Assembly (NCBI GenBank): GCA_000708835.1
Contig: DF236967.1
Coordinates: forward strand, 250,822 to 314,821
DNA: 64,000 bases
Source: Klebsormidium nitens
Lineage: Eukaryota > Streptophyta > Klebsormidiophyceae > Klebsormidiales > Klebsormidiaceae
Reading direction: 5' to 3'
A program made the position numbers and the translations under genes. Below, piece after piece: positions 48,601 through 60,592 of the stretch. Below the pieces are notes generated by a model. That model was not told the DNA's origin, made no database searches, and saw nothing but the letters and a program-made list of their open reading frames with translations. Every line of letters starts with the position of its first letter. Position 1 is the first letter of the stretch.

Positions 48601-51600
48601 TATGTCTAGTATCTGCCCGGTCATTTGCGTGTATGCTCTTTCAATCTGACCCAACTCAACACTCCAAGCCTCACATAAATTGTGGCCACCATAACCCTTC
48701 GCTCCTTTCAGCCCCTGTCTACTGACCCGTTCGCATTCTGGCTCTCAATTCTTGCAACTCTCTGAACCCAGCAAACCCAACAGCTGTTTGCATGAACGCT
48801 GCACCGTCGAGGCTCGCAGGATGGTCGTTCACACGATCTTGGACCGTGCGATCCCCTCTGGAACCGATCGGACGGTTGAAGTTTGCGCGCTGGTTGCAAG
48901 GTTGACGTAAACGGCTGAACTCAAAAGCGCGAACCCCAAAACTCTCCACCGCTTCAGGTGGGTCGCCTCCCCGTCTTCTACAAGCAGCGCGACAACCTGT
49001 TCCTCACCGGCTTCGCGCTCAACATGCCCACGTGCCTGCTGCGCATCCCCTTCTCCCTGCTCGAGTCCTTCATCTGGACAATCATATCGTATTACGTCGT
49101 GGGGCTGGCCCCGCAGGCCGACAGGTGCGCCTCGTCCCCCGCTCTAGTTCGTCTGCGCTGTAGCAGAAGCTGCCGTCCTTTCCTCCAAAAATCCAGTTGA
49201 TTTCTGATTGCAGACGTCTATCTCAACAACAATACTTTTGGTCCGAAGAGCGAGTGAGATTAATCCTCCCCGAAAGAAGGTTCATTTTGAGCTCAGGATA
49301 ATGCAAAATGTTCCCAAAGTGAACTTAGCAGCGCAGTATCGCATCTTAATGCGTCTCGAAGAATAAGTGCACGTAGCGTTGATATTGAATCACTTTTCTG
49401 GCTGTGAACATATGTGAGGAACATTTCTGTGTCCAAACAGCAGAGCGAGTTTGGATACCCTTCCTTGAAGTAGCAGACGTCGAGACCCTCTCGACGGGCC
49501 GCCCTGTCCTGCCCGTACAACCCTATCTGCCCGCTGAACTCAAGCAAAGTTTCCCACCCGCTTCCACAGCATATACAGGGAACCATGGAGCAGTCAGCCT
49601 CTTTCTCCGTTCCATACCTAGTTTCAGCCTCGCTGCCCGCCCTTACATGAACACCGTAAGCAACTCCCGGCCATACAGCATCAAAGAGCCCCCTAAACCC
49701 ACACATTAAGATCTATAACAGTTGCACACACTTTCTTTTTTCGATCCCGCAGGTTCTTCAGCTTTTGGCTGCTGCTGTTTTTGGTGCACAGTATGGCCAT
49801 GTCGCTGTTCCGCCTCATCGGCGCACTCGGGCGCAGCATGGTCATGGCCAATACGTTCGGCTCCTTCGCGCTGATGGTCATCTTCCTGCTGGGGGGCTTC
49901 ATTCTAGCCAAGCGTGAGCCCCCCCCGCAGCGCATCTCATAATTTCCGCTCCCTTGGGTTGATTGTCAGGGTCCGGCTTTGAAATGATAATCGCATAGCA
50001 AGAACATCTTGACACTTGCATCACTTCAAGTCACTCTATACTTCAAATACAATGTCATGACTACTCGAAGAACAGGCTCTCGAGTACTTTGCTTTTGGAT
50101 CTGCTCGAATCTGATGGGAGGGGCGGAGATGAGTCTTTGTGGGATCCACTTCGCTGCAAACGTTTTTTTGATTCTCCTTGTCCCTGTGTGGTCCTTGTTG
50201 CGCTTTTACCCCAAATCCGGGAGTGCTGTCGGAGGATGCATCAACGTATTGGCGTCTTAAAAGAGTCTGTTCGCATTGGTCGTCTTCAAAGACAGACTCT
50301 TGACGCAAGTTCCCCTTTCCTTGCAGCCAAGATTCATCCTTGGTGGGTAAGTGTACACTTCTATCTCAGCCCGGCAGCTCTCTGTTAAGGACTTCGTCAA
50401 GAATAACCAACGTATGCGGCTTGTCAGCTCAACGATTCTGACCGGCGACAGGAGCTCTCGGTGCGAAAGGCAAAGGCTTCGAGAGCGCCACCCGCTTGTG
50501 TTTGAACATCTTCGTTTGAAGCGAGTTGAAGCCGGGATGTGAAAAGCTCCGTTAGCCTGTTGCACGTGCCCATGCTGAGCCCGTTTCTCTTCTCGCTGCT
50601 GCAGGTGTGGGGCTACTGGGTGGTGAGTGATCTCCTCTCTTCCCCCAACCGCAATATTCTGTTTGCTTCCGTTGCAAAGTTGACATTTCAGGCCTTTTAA
50701 ATCCTTTACAAGCGTTGCGCAGTCGACTCCTCCCCTTGGCCAGTATACGTCAGCCGTCTTACTCTCTTTCCTCTGACACGGCCCGCCCTCTCTGACATAC
50801 AAATTGCGTCCTGACAAAATGGTCCGCTGATTCCCACTTCCTAACTTGCGCTGGTCTCTTCCTTACCCCCCCTTCGTTTCCCCGCCATTCAGTCCCCCCT
50901 CTCGTACGCCCAAAATGCACTGGCCGCCAATGAGTACACGGCCCCCCGGTGGAACGACCCCTACCCCGTGTCGCCCATCGTGCTATTTGGCCACGAGCAA
51001 ACCAATCTGACCGTCGGCGACCAATTGCTGCTCAGCCGGGGCCTGCACACGCCGCGGTGGTGGGTCTGGATCGGCGTCGGCACCATGATCGGCTACTACG
51101 TCATCTTGTAAGTGTGAACAGCCGTTTTTTTAGTTCGTTGAATGATGGATCCTTCTGGCTTTTTCGGATGGGTGCGCTTTGAGTTGCTTGGGGACTCATC
51201 TCGCTTGTCTATTGCGCGCGTTGGTTTTACGGATGCCCGCCGTCGAGTATCTATTCTAAGCTGGATGGTCCGGGATTAAGAACAAGTCAGTGGTACGTTG
51301 ATCAGAACCTCCACCCGTTTGGGGCCCTTGAGTGCCGTTCTTGAAGATTGCGCGTTTTACTTGCGCTCTCTGTTTTTGCATCCTCAACGCCAGGGTACTT
51401 CGTACTTCATACTTCGTCCTCTGCAGAAGGGGGGGAGCCTAAGGGTGTAACTTTTGCCGGGCAGTACTATGAAATGCTGACGGCTTGGGGGTGTCTTCAC
51501 CATGCAATTACGTTCTACTGTTCCTGGCGAGGAATCTTGATAACCAATCGGAAGGGGCATCTGTTGTTGCCTAACCCATCTCGAAGCTTCGACGACTTGT

Positions 51601-54600
51601 CAGTCTTGCATATGCCAGTACTCTGCTGATCACCATCCTCTCTTCCTTCTGCAGCAACCTCATCTGCAACCTGGCCCTCGATTACTCTTCATGTGAGGCG
51701 CCAATCGGGACCCCCCTTTTGCTGCACATGTGTTCAAAGTTGTTCCTCTCATGCCGAGTCGCCGATTTCCTGCGCACTCTGTGCTTGACTCTTCTGCCTG
51801 TGACCGAAGCGCCTTTGCTGATCGCTGCAAAATCAGAAGCCGAGGTCTTCTCTGTTGTTTGCAGCCTTGGATAAAGTAAGCGCCAACATGCCTGAAGAGG
51901 AGCTGAAAGCCAAGGAAGCAGCCGTCACGGGGGGGGTCCTCCCTCCTGCGGATGCGCCCCCCGGCAACGGGACGGCCAAACCGCAGCAGAAAACTATCCC
52001 CGAAGGTAGGCCGTCTTCGAGAATGGCCTTCAATCCTCATTTAGAGAGTCTGATTCCTTCACTTAGATACAGACCGACGTTGAAGTTCATGCATTGCCTT
52101 CTGAGAGCCAGCACGCCTACGGCGTTACTAATGAGTTGGTCTCGCGAAATGTGAACGCGGGGACAAAATGATGGCCGCCCTGCTCCAGAAGCTGGATTCA
52201 CAGCCGTCGGTACATTCCTCTTGGTTGTTAGCGTGTCCGTTCTCCTCCGAAATCTGGGAATCAGTCAGCAGGTCCACGTCAACGTGGCCAAGGTAGGTGT
52301 CTTCTTTTCAAAGTAGAGGCGGTCCGTTCGTCGGTTACCAAATGGTGCTGACGGTCAAGGGACTGGGTTACCGTCGTCTAAGCAACTGACGTTCGAAGAA
52401 GCAACGGCGAAGCCCCTCTGACAGCTCCACAGGAGAGCTTTGCTGCTTTACCGGCGATGCATCTGACTAAACGTTTTGAACTTTGACTGCAGGCGACATT
52501 GAGATGGGGTCCGTGGAGGGCGAGAGGGCGCAGGCGGCGGCCGCGGCTGACGTCATGCCGCCAGCCAAGAAGAGCCCATCCATGCGAAGTGAGTGACCAA
52601 AACTTCCCAATGGCAAGTTGGGTTCTGCAGGAAGGAGGGATTCAGTGACTTTATGAAAGTGGATGCACGACTTGCCAACTATCTACCGTAAGACGTCGCC
52701 TTGCGTTCCAGACCTTCATCTCCATTTCACCGCCTCCAAGATCGGCGCAGGCAAGAGGTTTGAGGGGAACGCTTGTCTCCTTTGAGAGGGGAACGCTTGT
52801 CTCCTTTGAGAGCGGAAATCGTGCCGTTCCGGACGGCTGGTCATGATGCTCAGACACTTGTACGGCTCGGCGGTAAGTCAGCCCTGAACAGTCCTTCTCA
52901 AAGAGTATGTCGTATCAGGTTCGTCGGGGTCCTCAGGTTGACTGCTCGTTGTCCGTTTCGCAGACAGCCTGAGCTTGCGCAAGCGCCCGAGTCTGCAGCA
53001 GCGAGCTTCCTACATCGAGCCCATTGCCGAGAAGGGCATGATCCTGCCCTTCCAGCCGCTCGCGCTCACGTTCGACAACATGTGGTACTCCGTGGACATG
53101 CCCAAGGTGCGCCACGTGGCAGCGGCTGAGGGCTCCTGATGTTCGCACCCTTCTGGCCTTCTGCAACCAACTTCTTTTGGTCTTGATGGTCGCTCAGGAA
53201 CTGACTGCAGTGAAGAAGTCGACCCGTTCTAAGAGCATGTCAAGAGTCGTTCTCTACTGGTCGACTCAACTTGGGGCTGGCTTCTGAGAGTTTTTTAGGT
53301 CACGACCAGAACTTCCATTGGTGTCGTGGCAGTTTCCTTGCGAACCTTCGGCTGGCTCTCAGACACTTCCCAACTTTTGTTGAAGCCGGTTTTGCAAGCC
53401 ACGGCTTTGATGACATCCAAACCTCACATTTCTTCTCGCCTCAAGGTGGGTCCAGAAACTCCATTCCAATTCCAACTCCTGACGTCCGCTTCCCGCTTTG
53501 CTATCCTTTCTCAGGGCATCGACGCGGGCGGCGAGACGAAGCTGAAGCTGCTCAAGGGCATCAGCGGCAGCTTCCGCCCGGGGGTTCTCACCGCGCTCAT
53601 GGGCGTGTCCGGCGCCGGCAAGACCACGCTCATGGACGTCCTGGCCGGCAGGAAGACCGGTGAGCGCCGGACGTCCGGATGCCTTCTGAAGGTAGCGAAA
53701 GTCTCGCGAGAAGGAAAGACCGGAAAGCGAAGTGGGCGGTCTCGAAAGCGGTATTCGCGGTGGCAGTCGCGCGTGTGCCGGCTTGTGGAGACTTTCACCT
53801 GAACACTGGTCAGGACTTTGAGCTTTTTTCGAAAAGAGAGATCTGCTGGGGACCTCCTCGGTTGAGGAAGGCGATCAGTGCAGTCTGTTTGAGTCACACT
53901 GCCGTCTTGTCTCTGTTCCGCCAACCCGGATGGACGGACAAGACCGCCAGCGCACAGACCCTTCCATTGCGGCGTCAGACTTCAATGTCGATGTTTTCTA
54001 TCTTTTTGACTCCGCCCACAATGTGAGAAAGACGTTCACCGCGCTTTCCCTCCAGGGGGGTACATCGACGGTGACATCCGCGTTGGGGGCTTCCCCAAAG
54101 ACCAGAAGACCTTCGCTCGCGTGTCCGGTTACGTGGAACAAACCGATATCCACTCCCCCCAAACCACGGTTCGCGAGGCGCTCCAATACTCCGCCTGGCT
54201 GCGCCTTCCCCAGGACGTTGACCCGGCCACTCGCGAGGAGTTTGTGAACCAGGTTATGGACCTGGTTGAGCTAACCGGGATCCGTAACGCCCTGGTGGGG
54301 CTCCCCGGGTCCACGGGGCTGTCCGTGGAGCAGCGCAAGCGGCTGACGATCGCAGTGGAGCTGGTGGCCAACCCGAGCATCATCTTTATGGACGAGCCCA
54401 CATCAGGTGCCGCCGTTTTTGGGTCAAGACTTTCTTTTTTGCCGGTTGGCGCTTTTGATTCTGCCGCCGTTTGTTGCTCTCCAGGCTCGTGGAAGTAGAG
54501 TGGCGTTTCGGCGCCTGTGGCCCCACCATCATTTTCGGGATGAGCCCATCAAGCACTGCCGAGTCCCTTTTCAATCCAGAAGTTTTGAAACCACAGGGTT

Positions 54601-57600
54601 TGGGGTTCTCAACCGTCCTGACCAGAGTCTGCCGGCTAATTGGATGTGGCATCAGGCGAACCGATGTTGGCAGGCACCAGTGTTTCCAACGTAGAATCCT
54701 TCTTGCTTGTTCCGGCACCCTGTTGGAGATGAGCATGCCAGAGCAGCTTTCCGACAAGTCGTCCGTGTTGAAAAGTGCATCCAGTTTCGCAGGCGAAGTG
54801 TGTTCAAGCGGCCCGAGCTTTCAAGCGGACGACCTGTCTTACACTTGTTGAGCTGCAAAGCGATCACAACGCCTTTCAAGGACCTTCTCATCGCCGCGCC
54901 CCCCTTTCATCCCCGCTGGCAGTTCGACTTCTGAGAAGCCCTATCCTTGCGATTCTGCCTTTTTTAGCTGGTGCTCTGCAAAAGCCCGCTCTGACGGTGT
55001 TCCCCCCTCTTTTCCCAGGCCTGGACGCGCGCGCGGCGGCGATCGTGATGCGCGCGGTGCGCAACACGGTGAACACGGGGCGCACGGTCGTGTGCACCAT
55101 CCACCAGCCGAGCATTGACATTTTCGAGTCGTTCGACGAGCTGCTGCTCCTCAAACGCGGCGGGCGGACCATATACGCGGGCCCCCTCGGGGAGCACTCC
55201 CGAGAGCTTATCGCGTACTTCAAGCAGTATAACGGCGTGCGCGACATCAAGCCCCAGTACAATCCCGCCACGTGGATGCTCGAGAACACGACGCCGTTCG
55301 TCGAGGAGGGCCTCGGCAAAGACTTCGCCGACTTATACGCGGAGAGCGACCGGTTTAAATCGCAGGAAGCGCTGATCAAGGAGTTGAGCGTGCCCGCCCC
55401 GGGCACTCAGCCGCTCGCGTTTGCGGCGCAGTACTCGCAGTCGATGCCGACGCAGTTCCTGGCGGTGCTGTGGAAATTCAACATCACGTACTGGCGCACG
55501 CCCGAGTACAACGCGGTGCGCTTCTTCTTCTGCATCATGGTCGGCATCATCTTCGGGACCATCTTCTGGGACCTGGGCCTCCAGAGGTGGGTTTTCAAGA
55601 TAACCCGTTTTCTAACTTTCCTCGAGATTCCAACATGGTGAGCGTCATCTTCGGGACCATCTTCTGGAACCTCGGCCTCCAGAGGTGGGTTTTCAAGATA
55701 ACCCGTTTTCTAACTTTCCTCGAAATTCCAACATGGTGAGCATCATCTTCGGGACCATCTTCTAGGACCTGGGCCTCCAGAGGTGGGTTCCCACGATAAT
55801 CCGTCTCTTAACCTTTTCGATTTCCAGTTTTTTTTGGTTTGGAACATCAAGCAGTGTTAGCTCAAAAGTGTTGGAACCCTTTCGTGGGTGGGGACCTAGA
55901 GCTCCTAAAGTGAACCACGAGATGGTTTCTTGACGCACTCTCCTTAGAGCTGGAGCCCTCAGATATGGGTCCGCAAGCATTCAGTACGTCATCACAGAAA
56001 GATTTTCAAAAGCACGGGTCATCAGGAGTGGGTCACCAGGTTTTAGGGTTTTGGGGTTTTAGGGTTTTAGAATAGTGGCGGATCTTGGCCCTTTCCTTCG
56101 GACCCAGGCTTCCATGAAAGATGGGTCAGCAATGGGAGCAGATTCTGACATTTGTTGGGGGGTTTTTATGATCCTGAGAGGTTCGCTTACTGTAGTAGCC
56201 TAGTCCTCTTCTTGCGAGACGTGATTCTCCTGCCGTGGGTTCACAAACCATCAGCTTCTGATTCCCGTTCCTTGTTTGTCGGGCTGCCCGCTCTCTTGTC
56301 GCTTCTGCTTACGTTCGCTGCCCCTGATGAGTGACATCAGCTACTTTCCCACAGGCACACGACCGGTGACTTGCTCAACGTGTGCGGTGGGCTATACGCG
56401 ACGGTGCTGTTTCTGGGCGTCTCCAACGCGTCCACCGTTCAGCCAGTGGTCGCCGTTGAGCGGTCCGTATTCTATCGCGAGCGCGCTGCGGGCATGTACT
56501 CGGCGATCCCCTACACGCTCGCGCAGGTAAACCTTCGACCCTTAACCAGGTGTGTTGCGGCACTAAAAAGCCTGGTTGACGGAGCCCGTGACCTCTTAAC
56601 CAGGTGTGTCGCGGCACAAAGAAGCACTGGTTTAGGAAGCCCTTGCTTATCCAGGTGTGTTGCAGCACAAACTGTCCTGGTCTAGAAAGCGCCATGCCTC
56701 GTAGACATGTATGCTGGCATGAAGAGGATTGTTTCCTAACCAAGTCTGAAAACATGCTAAACATCTCTTTTCGTACTCAGTAACGTGCTTGCATGGTCGA
56801 ATCTCGATGATTTTCGAGCATTTTAGGCTGAGTGCGGAGAGCCGGGTCGGATTTTCGTGCCTGCACCTGCCTTGCTATTCGGGTAAGACATACAGTCACT
56901 TCAGGAATCGGGGACCGTGCTGGTCAATTGACCCACAGCCAGGATGCAAGCCTCGTAACTATACCGTTCCGCTGAATGCAGGAGCTCTGACAGAATACCG
57001 ATTGAAAGTTTGAACGGACGGATCGCTTTGAAGTCGCGGTTCGAAGGTCGGCGCTCAAGCCGGTTAAGGACGTCCGAAGAAGCGCTGAGGCATTTGGAAC
57101 CTGGATTCTGCTTCTCAAACAAGCGAACACCTTTTCTACCAACTTTTCCAATCTGGGCGGAAAACTCGCTCAACAAACTCAGCGGTGGAAAGCGAACCAG
57201 AGCTCATTTCGCAAACCCGCTCTTTTCCGTGCAGGGCGCAATCGAGTTCCCGTACGTGATAGTCCAGTCAATCATCTACAGCCTCATCACCTACTCCCTT
57301 ATCCACTTCGAGTGGACCGCAGGTAACTTCTGATCCACTGTGAAGAACAATACAAAATTCTTCGCTTGTCGCGTCGCTTATTTGCTTGGCGCCACCACCC
57401 GATTGTCGCCCCAACGTTCCCCGGTTCCCGTGCAGCCGGGTTTTCCCGACGCTTCTTGCTCACACCGTTCCGTCCCGCCCCCGGGTTCATCACCGTTTGA
57501 CTCCCTAATTATCGTACCTGTTATCCGCTTTGCCCACTTCCGCAGCCGGTGTCTTGCGATACGGTGCTCTCCAACGTTTCCCCTCCTCTCTTCACTGAGC

Positions 57601-59381
57601 TTTTCCACCCGCCTGCAGCCCTTTGTCCAAACGCTGACCTGGTTCCGCGTTCTTCCGTCACACGTTCCTCACGCCCCACCCTCCGTCTTGCCTTTTACAA
57701 CCCCCCCCCCTTTCCGCGTGCAGTCAAGTTCTTCTGTCACATGTTTCTCACGCCCCCCCCTCCGTACTGCCCCTAAACCTTCCCCCCCTTTTCCGCGTGC
57801 AGTCAAGTTCTTCTGGTACGTGCTGTTCATGTTCCTGACGCTGATGCTCTTCACGTTCTACGGCATGATGGCGGTGGCTATCACGCCCAACGTGCAGCTC
57901 GCCGCGGTCCTCAGCTCGTCGATGTACTCCGTCTGGAATCTCTTCTGCGGCTTCCTCATCACGCAGCCCAACAGTGAGGCTCAGAACCCAGAAACCCAAT
58001 TTTTGCTTGGAAATTCTACTTAACAGAGGCCCCAAACCCTGGAACGAATGTTAACCCTTTCAAAAGTCTTCCACAACTGCATTGGGAATCTCTTCTGCGG
58101 CTACCTCATCCTGCAGGCCAACAGGGAGGCCCCAACCCTGAAACCCTTCTTATCAGAGCCCCTGAACCCTTGCAGAAACGAAAACCCTCCTTAAAGCGTT
58201 CCAGATTTGCGTCTGACACCCCTTCTGCGGCTTTCCCATCCCGCAACCCGACATTGAAACTTATGACTTTGAAATCCAGGCTTAACATCCTAAACCTATC
58301 TTATAAAGCCCCCGCTCCCTGGAAACTTGGAAATCAATATCAAGTATCAACACTATGTTTAAACTCGTTCTGCGGGTTCCTCATCCCGCACTGCAACAGC
58401 GAGCGCGCGAAAGCAAAACTTTCTGAATCAAAGTTCTGGTAGGAACAGCTGAAGTGCGATCCTAAAGGTCTCTTTCAAAGAACGATTAGACAAGAAGCGT
58501 GAACTGGATATCACCATTTTCACGAAGACGCTCGGTGGACCCCTGTGAGAATTTCGCACAGTGACGCATCTGTCAGATGTTTGCGCACAAGCGACGAAAG
58601 ACGGCCACCAGCGACCCTTTTTCTTTGCCGTTCTATTTGTACAAAGTGGGAAAGGAAGAAAAGGCTTTAAGGGCACACCAACGCGTTCTACGTCGGGCTT
58701 TTCCATTAAGGAGTGCCCGAATGTCTTATGGGCCGCAAAGGCTTCGAGCGTAAAGCAGCGTCATTTATCTCTGCACGTGACGTTGCTTTCTGACGTCAGA
58801 GCTTTTGTTTCGTCGCAGTCCCCGGGTGGTGGGTCTGGATGTACTACCTCGACCCAGGTACGTGCTCCGCTCCTTCTCGTTGCTCCCCTCTATCTAGTTC
58901 TCCATCAGCCTCTGGCGCTACTTCTACTCCGTTTACATTAATCCAGCATTCGCGGTCCGAGCTGCAGATTCGTGCAACCCACGAACTCTCCAGACTTACT
59001 CTCCATAGTCTCGTTTCGTTCTCGTTCCATTCACGGTCATGACTCGTTATCATCATGACTTCGAAGATGCTCAAGCGTTATTCTTTTCTGATAGCCCGTC
59101 AGTAAATTGTTCGAGCAATTCACCGGTCTCTTCTTTTGTCCCGGGCAGTCTCCTGGACGCTCTACGGGCTGGTGGGCTCCCAGCTGGGTGACGTCACCGA
59201 GGGCCCCTTCCCGTTCACCCAGGGGGCGCCCCCCCAGACCGTACAGGAGTTCGTCCACTCGTACTTTGGCTATAAGCACAGCTTCCTGGGCTGGGCCGCT
59301 TTTATCCTCATCGTCATGATCGCCGTATTCTGGGCGATCGTCATCTACGCCACTAAGAAGTTCAATTTCCAGAGTCGTTAG
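42627..59381 (+). CDS. ABCG: Full-size ABCG (PDR-type) ABC transporter
   Basis: Plasma-membrane exporter class with NBD-TMD-NBD-TMD order, typical substrates being lipids, terpenoids and hormones. Exon ends: 42627-42973, 43332-43452, 43733-43816, 44180-44429, 44824-44900, 45333-45431, 45614-45690, 45936-46023, 46216-46302, 46623-46742, 47177-47431, 48199-48345, 48958-49124, 49753-49913, 50327-50346, 50605-50622, 50893-51107, 51655-51692, 51865-52005, 52493-52588, 52964-53106, 53515-53659, 54056-54406, 55019-55586, 56355-56526, 57235-57322, 57803-57973, 58819-58857, 59149-59381. Total 1505 residues, all phases consistent. NBD1: Walker [10 protein letters not shown], signature [14 protein letters not shown], Walker [13 protein letters not shown]2: GVSGAGKTT, signature [24 protein letters not shown], and switch His in [12 protein letters not shown]. 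The TMD1 block [10 protein letters not shown], the TMD2 block [12 protein letters not shown] and a C-terminal [14 protein letters not shown] are plant PDR hallmarks. The linker before NBD2 (exons 19-20) is Ala/Pro/Glu-rich. Exons 15 and 16 are only 20 and 18 bp. Confidence 0.95.
44921..45172 (+). repeat. 123-bp tandem repeat in ABCG intron 5
   Basis: A 123-bp unit beginning TGCCAGGTTCTCC occurs twice in tandem (starts 44921 and 45044), with a few bases of a third copy at 45167. It begins about 20 bp after the exon 5 donor and contains no exon sequence. Confidence 0.9.
47812..47838. repeat. 27-bp dispersed repeat, copy 2
   Basis: This is an exact inverted match to 2331-2357, set within a tract of degenerate CCCTAA-like motifs (about 47780-47862) in ABCG intron 11. 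Confidence 0.85.
52758..52812. repeat. Short tandem duplication (about 26 bp) in ABCG intron 20
   Basis: GGGGAACGCTTGTCTCCTTT is repeated directly with a 26-bp period. Confidence 0.88.
55546..55800 (+). repeat. 98-bp tandem copies of ABCG exon 24 3' end
   Basis: The last 40 bp of exon 24, its donor and about 55 bp of intron are repeated with a period of exactly 98 bp (CTTCGGGACC at 55551, 55649 and 55747). All three copies keep the AG|GTGGGT donor. The third copy carries a stop in the exon frame (TGG to TAG) and a diverged intron part. The first two are almost identical, indicating a recent duplication. Confidence 0.93.
56041..56075. repeat. Interstitial TTTTAGGG-like motifs
   Basis: A few TTTTAGGG and TTTTGGGG units occur in ABCG intron 24. 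They are too short and irregular for a functional telomere. Confidence 0.6.
56542..56690. repeat. Three tandem 51-54 bp units in ABCG intron 25
   Basis: Units beginning TTAACCAGGTGTGTTGCGG start at 56542, 56596 and 56647, with moderate divergence. They do not resemble the adjacent exon. Confidence 0.85.
57640..57825 (+). repeat. Duplicated acceptor and start of ABCG exon 27
   Basis: The C-rich tract, acceptor GTGCAG and first exon bases TCAAGTTCTTCTG recur 79 bp upstream of the true exon start at 57803 (copy exon start 57724). A third, degraded copy lies near 57640. Use of the upstream acceptor would keep phase at first but soon reach a stop. Confidence 0.88.
57936..58415 (+). repeat. Four decaying copies of ABCG exon 27 3' end
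   Basis: The TTCTGCGG-x-TTCCTCATC segment at the end of exon 27 recurs in the following intron; CTTCTGCGG or its equivalent starts at 57942, 58092, 58222 and 58367. Only the true exon keeps a GT donor (ACA|GTGAGG); the copies read AGGGAG, ATTGAA and AGCGAG. Linkers also share GAGGCCCC and CCCTGGAA-type strings, so whole units of about 130-150 bp were duplicated. Confidence 0.85.
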
Positions 59382-60592
59382 TTGGGAGGGTTTAGAGAAG
59401 GGTTAGTTTCCGGGTTTCGTCAAACTTGTTGATTAAGGCCCCCGGCTGAGCCCCTCGAGGCCTTGGTTTACCTAGTGACTGATGACGGGGGTTGTAAAAT
59501 GTACGTCGTCGCTGTGTGTTTACGAGTGTATGTGAATTCGTGTTGTTGGGAAATCTGTACCCGAAGCAGGAACAGGTTCCGACTGTAAACGCGTGATACT
59601 GAAGGCATGGTTGTACGTCGTTTGCAAAGGGTTTGGATTCTGAAGACACTATACAGTTGTTTCGTTTCTTAGGCTTGTGACTGTGATACGTAGAGCATAC
59701 AAAGTGCGACTAATTCTCGCAAGTCGGTCGGAACTCGTAGTGGCTGTATGCATTTAATGCAAACTTTGCACACGTCAAGTTTTGCAACTCGAGCTGCAGC
59801 CTACGTTTGGATCCGTTTTAGAAAGTCGAGGCCAAGTTCAAGAAGTAATTGATACAAGTTCACCCCGTACTAGTGTGCACAGGTCGACACTACAGCATTC
59901 TACAATACCTGATTAATCTGGCACTCTGACTTCAATATACTATAGTATCAAAGATTTGTACACTGATCGATTTAAATCGCCAAAATTTTTGGCGGTTGGC
60001 GGAGAACGTTTTCCCTGCGGCTCCGAGAGATTAAAATTGCGCCTGAACATATGCAGGCTTTATGGTGTAGACCTGTAACGAACCCTAATGCTACTGTATA
60101 CCGCTCATCATGGTTGTTTTGATTGCTTATAAAGACATTGCATCGGGGCCCAAACTCTGCTTAACTTGATCACTGACTCAACGTGATTAGCCGGTACGAA
60201 AGAATGGAAAAATGATACGATGCATTCCGGTGGCTCACCAAGGGATCTGCCAGGAGTACGGTGCGTAATGTGTGATGATAATATACAAGGATAGGCTGAA
60301 ATATGTACGTGTTCTATCGAAAAGGCTCTCCTAGCGTCATTGGGCGCGGGCGGCATGCGCAGCGTGCCTGGTTGAAATTCTTCGATGCATGTACTGCACA
60401 CCTAAATATGCAATTATGCACCTGTTACTTACGAATCAACGTTAGGCACATGTGACTGACGGTAGAATGGTACTTCGATTCACCAGTACTGCAAGATACC
60501 TCAATTTGAACCCTGCGCTTCATCTATCCTCGTTCCATCGAAGACCTTTCGTTCATAAGCAGAATTCAACTTCGAACCTAGAGCTTGCTAAA
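59382..60592. other. Intergenic region between convergent ABCG and AK-HSDH genes
   Basis: 1.2 kb lies between two 3' ends. I see no coding exon. A TGTAA motif at 59494, the usual green-algal polyadenylation signal, could serve the ABCG transcript. Confidence 0.45.

Noticed and set aside
55600-55740. Second copy of the exon 24 edge as a separate cassette exon
   Set aside because: No acceptor immediately precedes the copy and it would duplicate a transmembrane segment; it is better explained as a tandem duplication.
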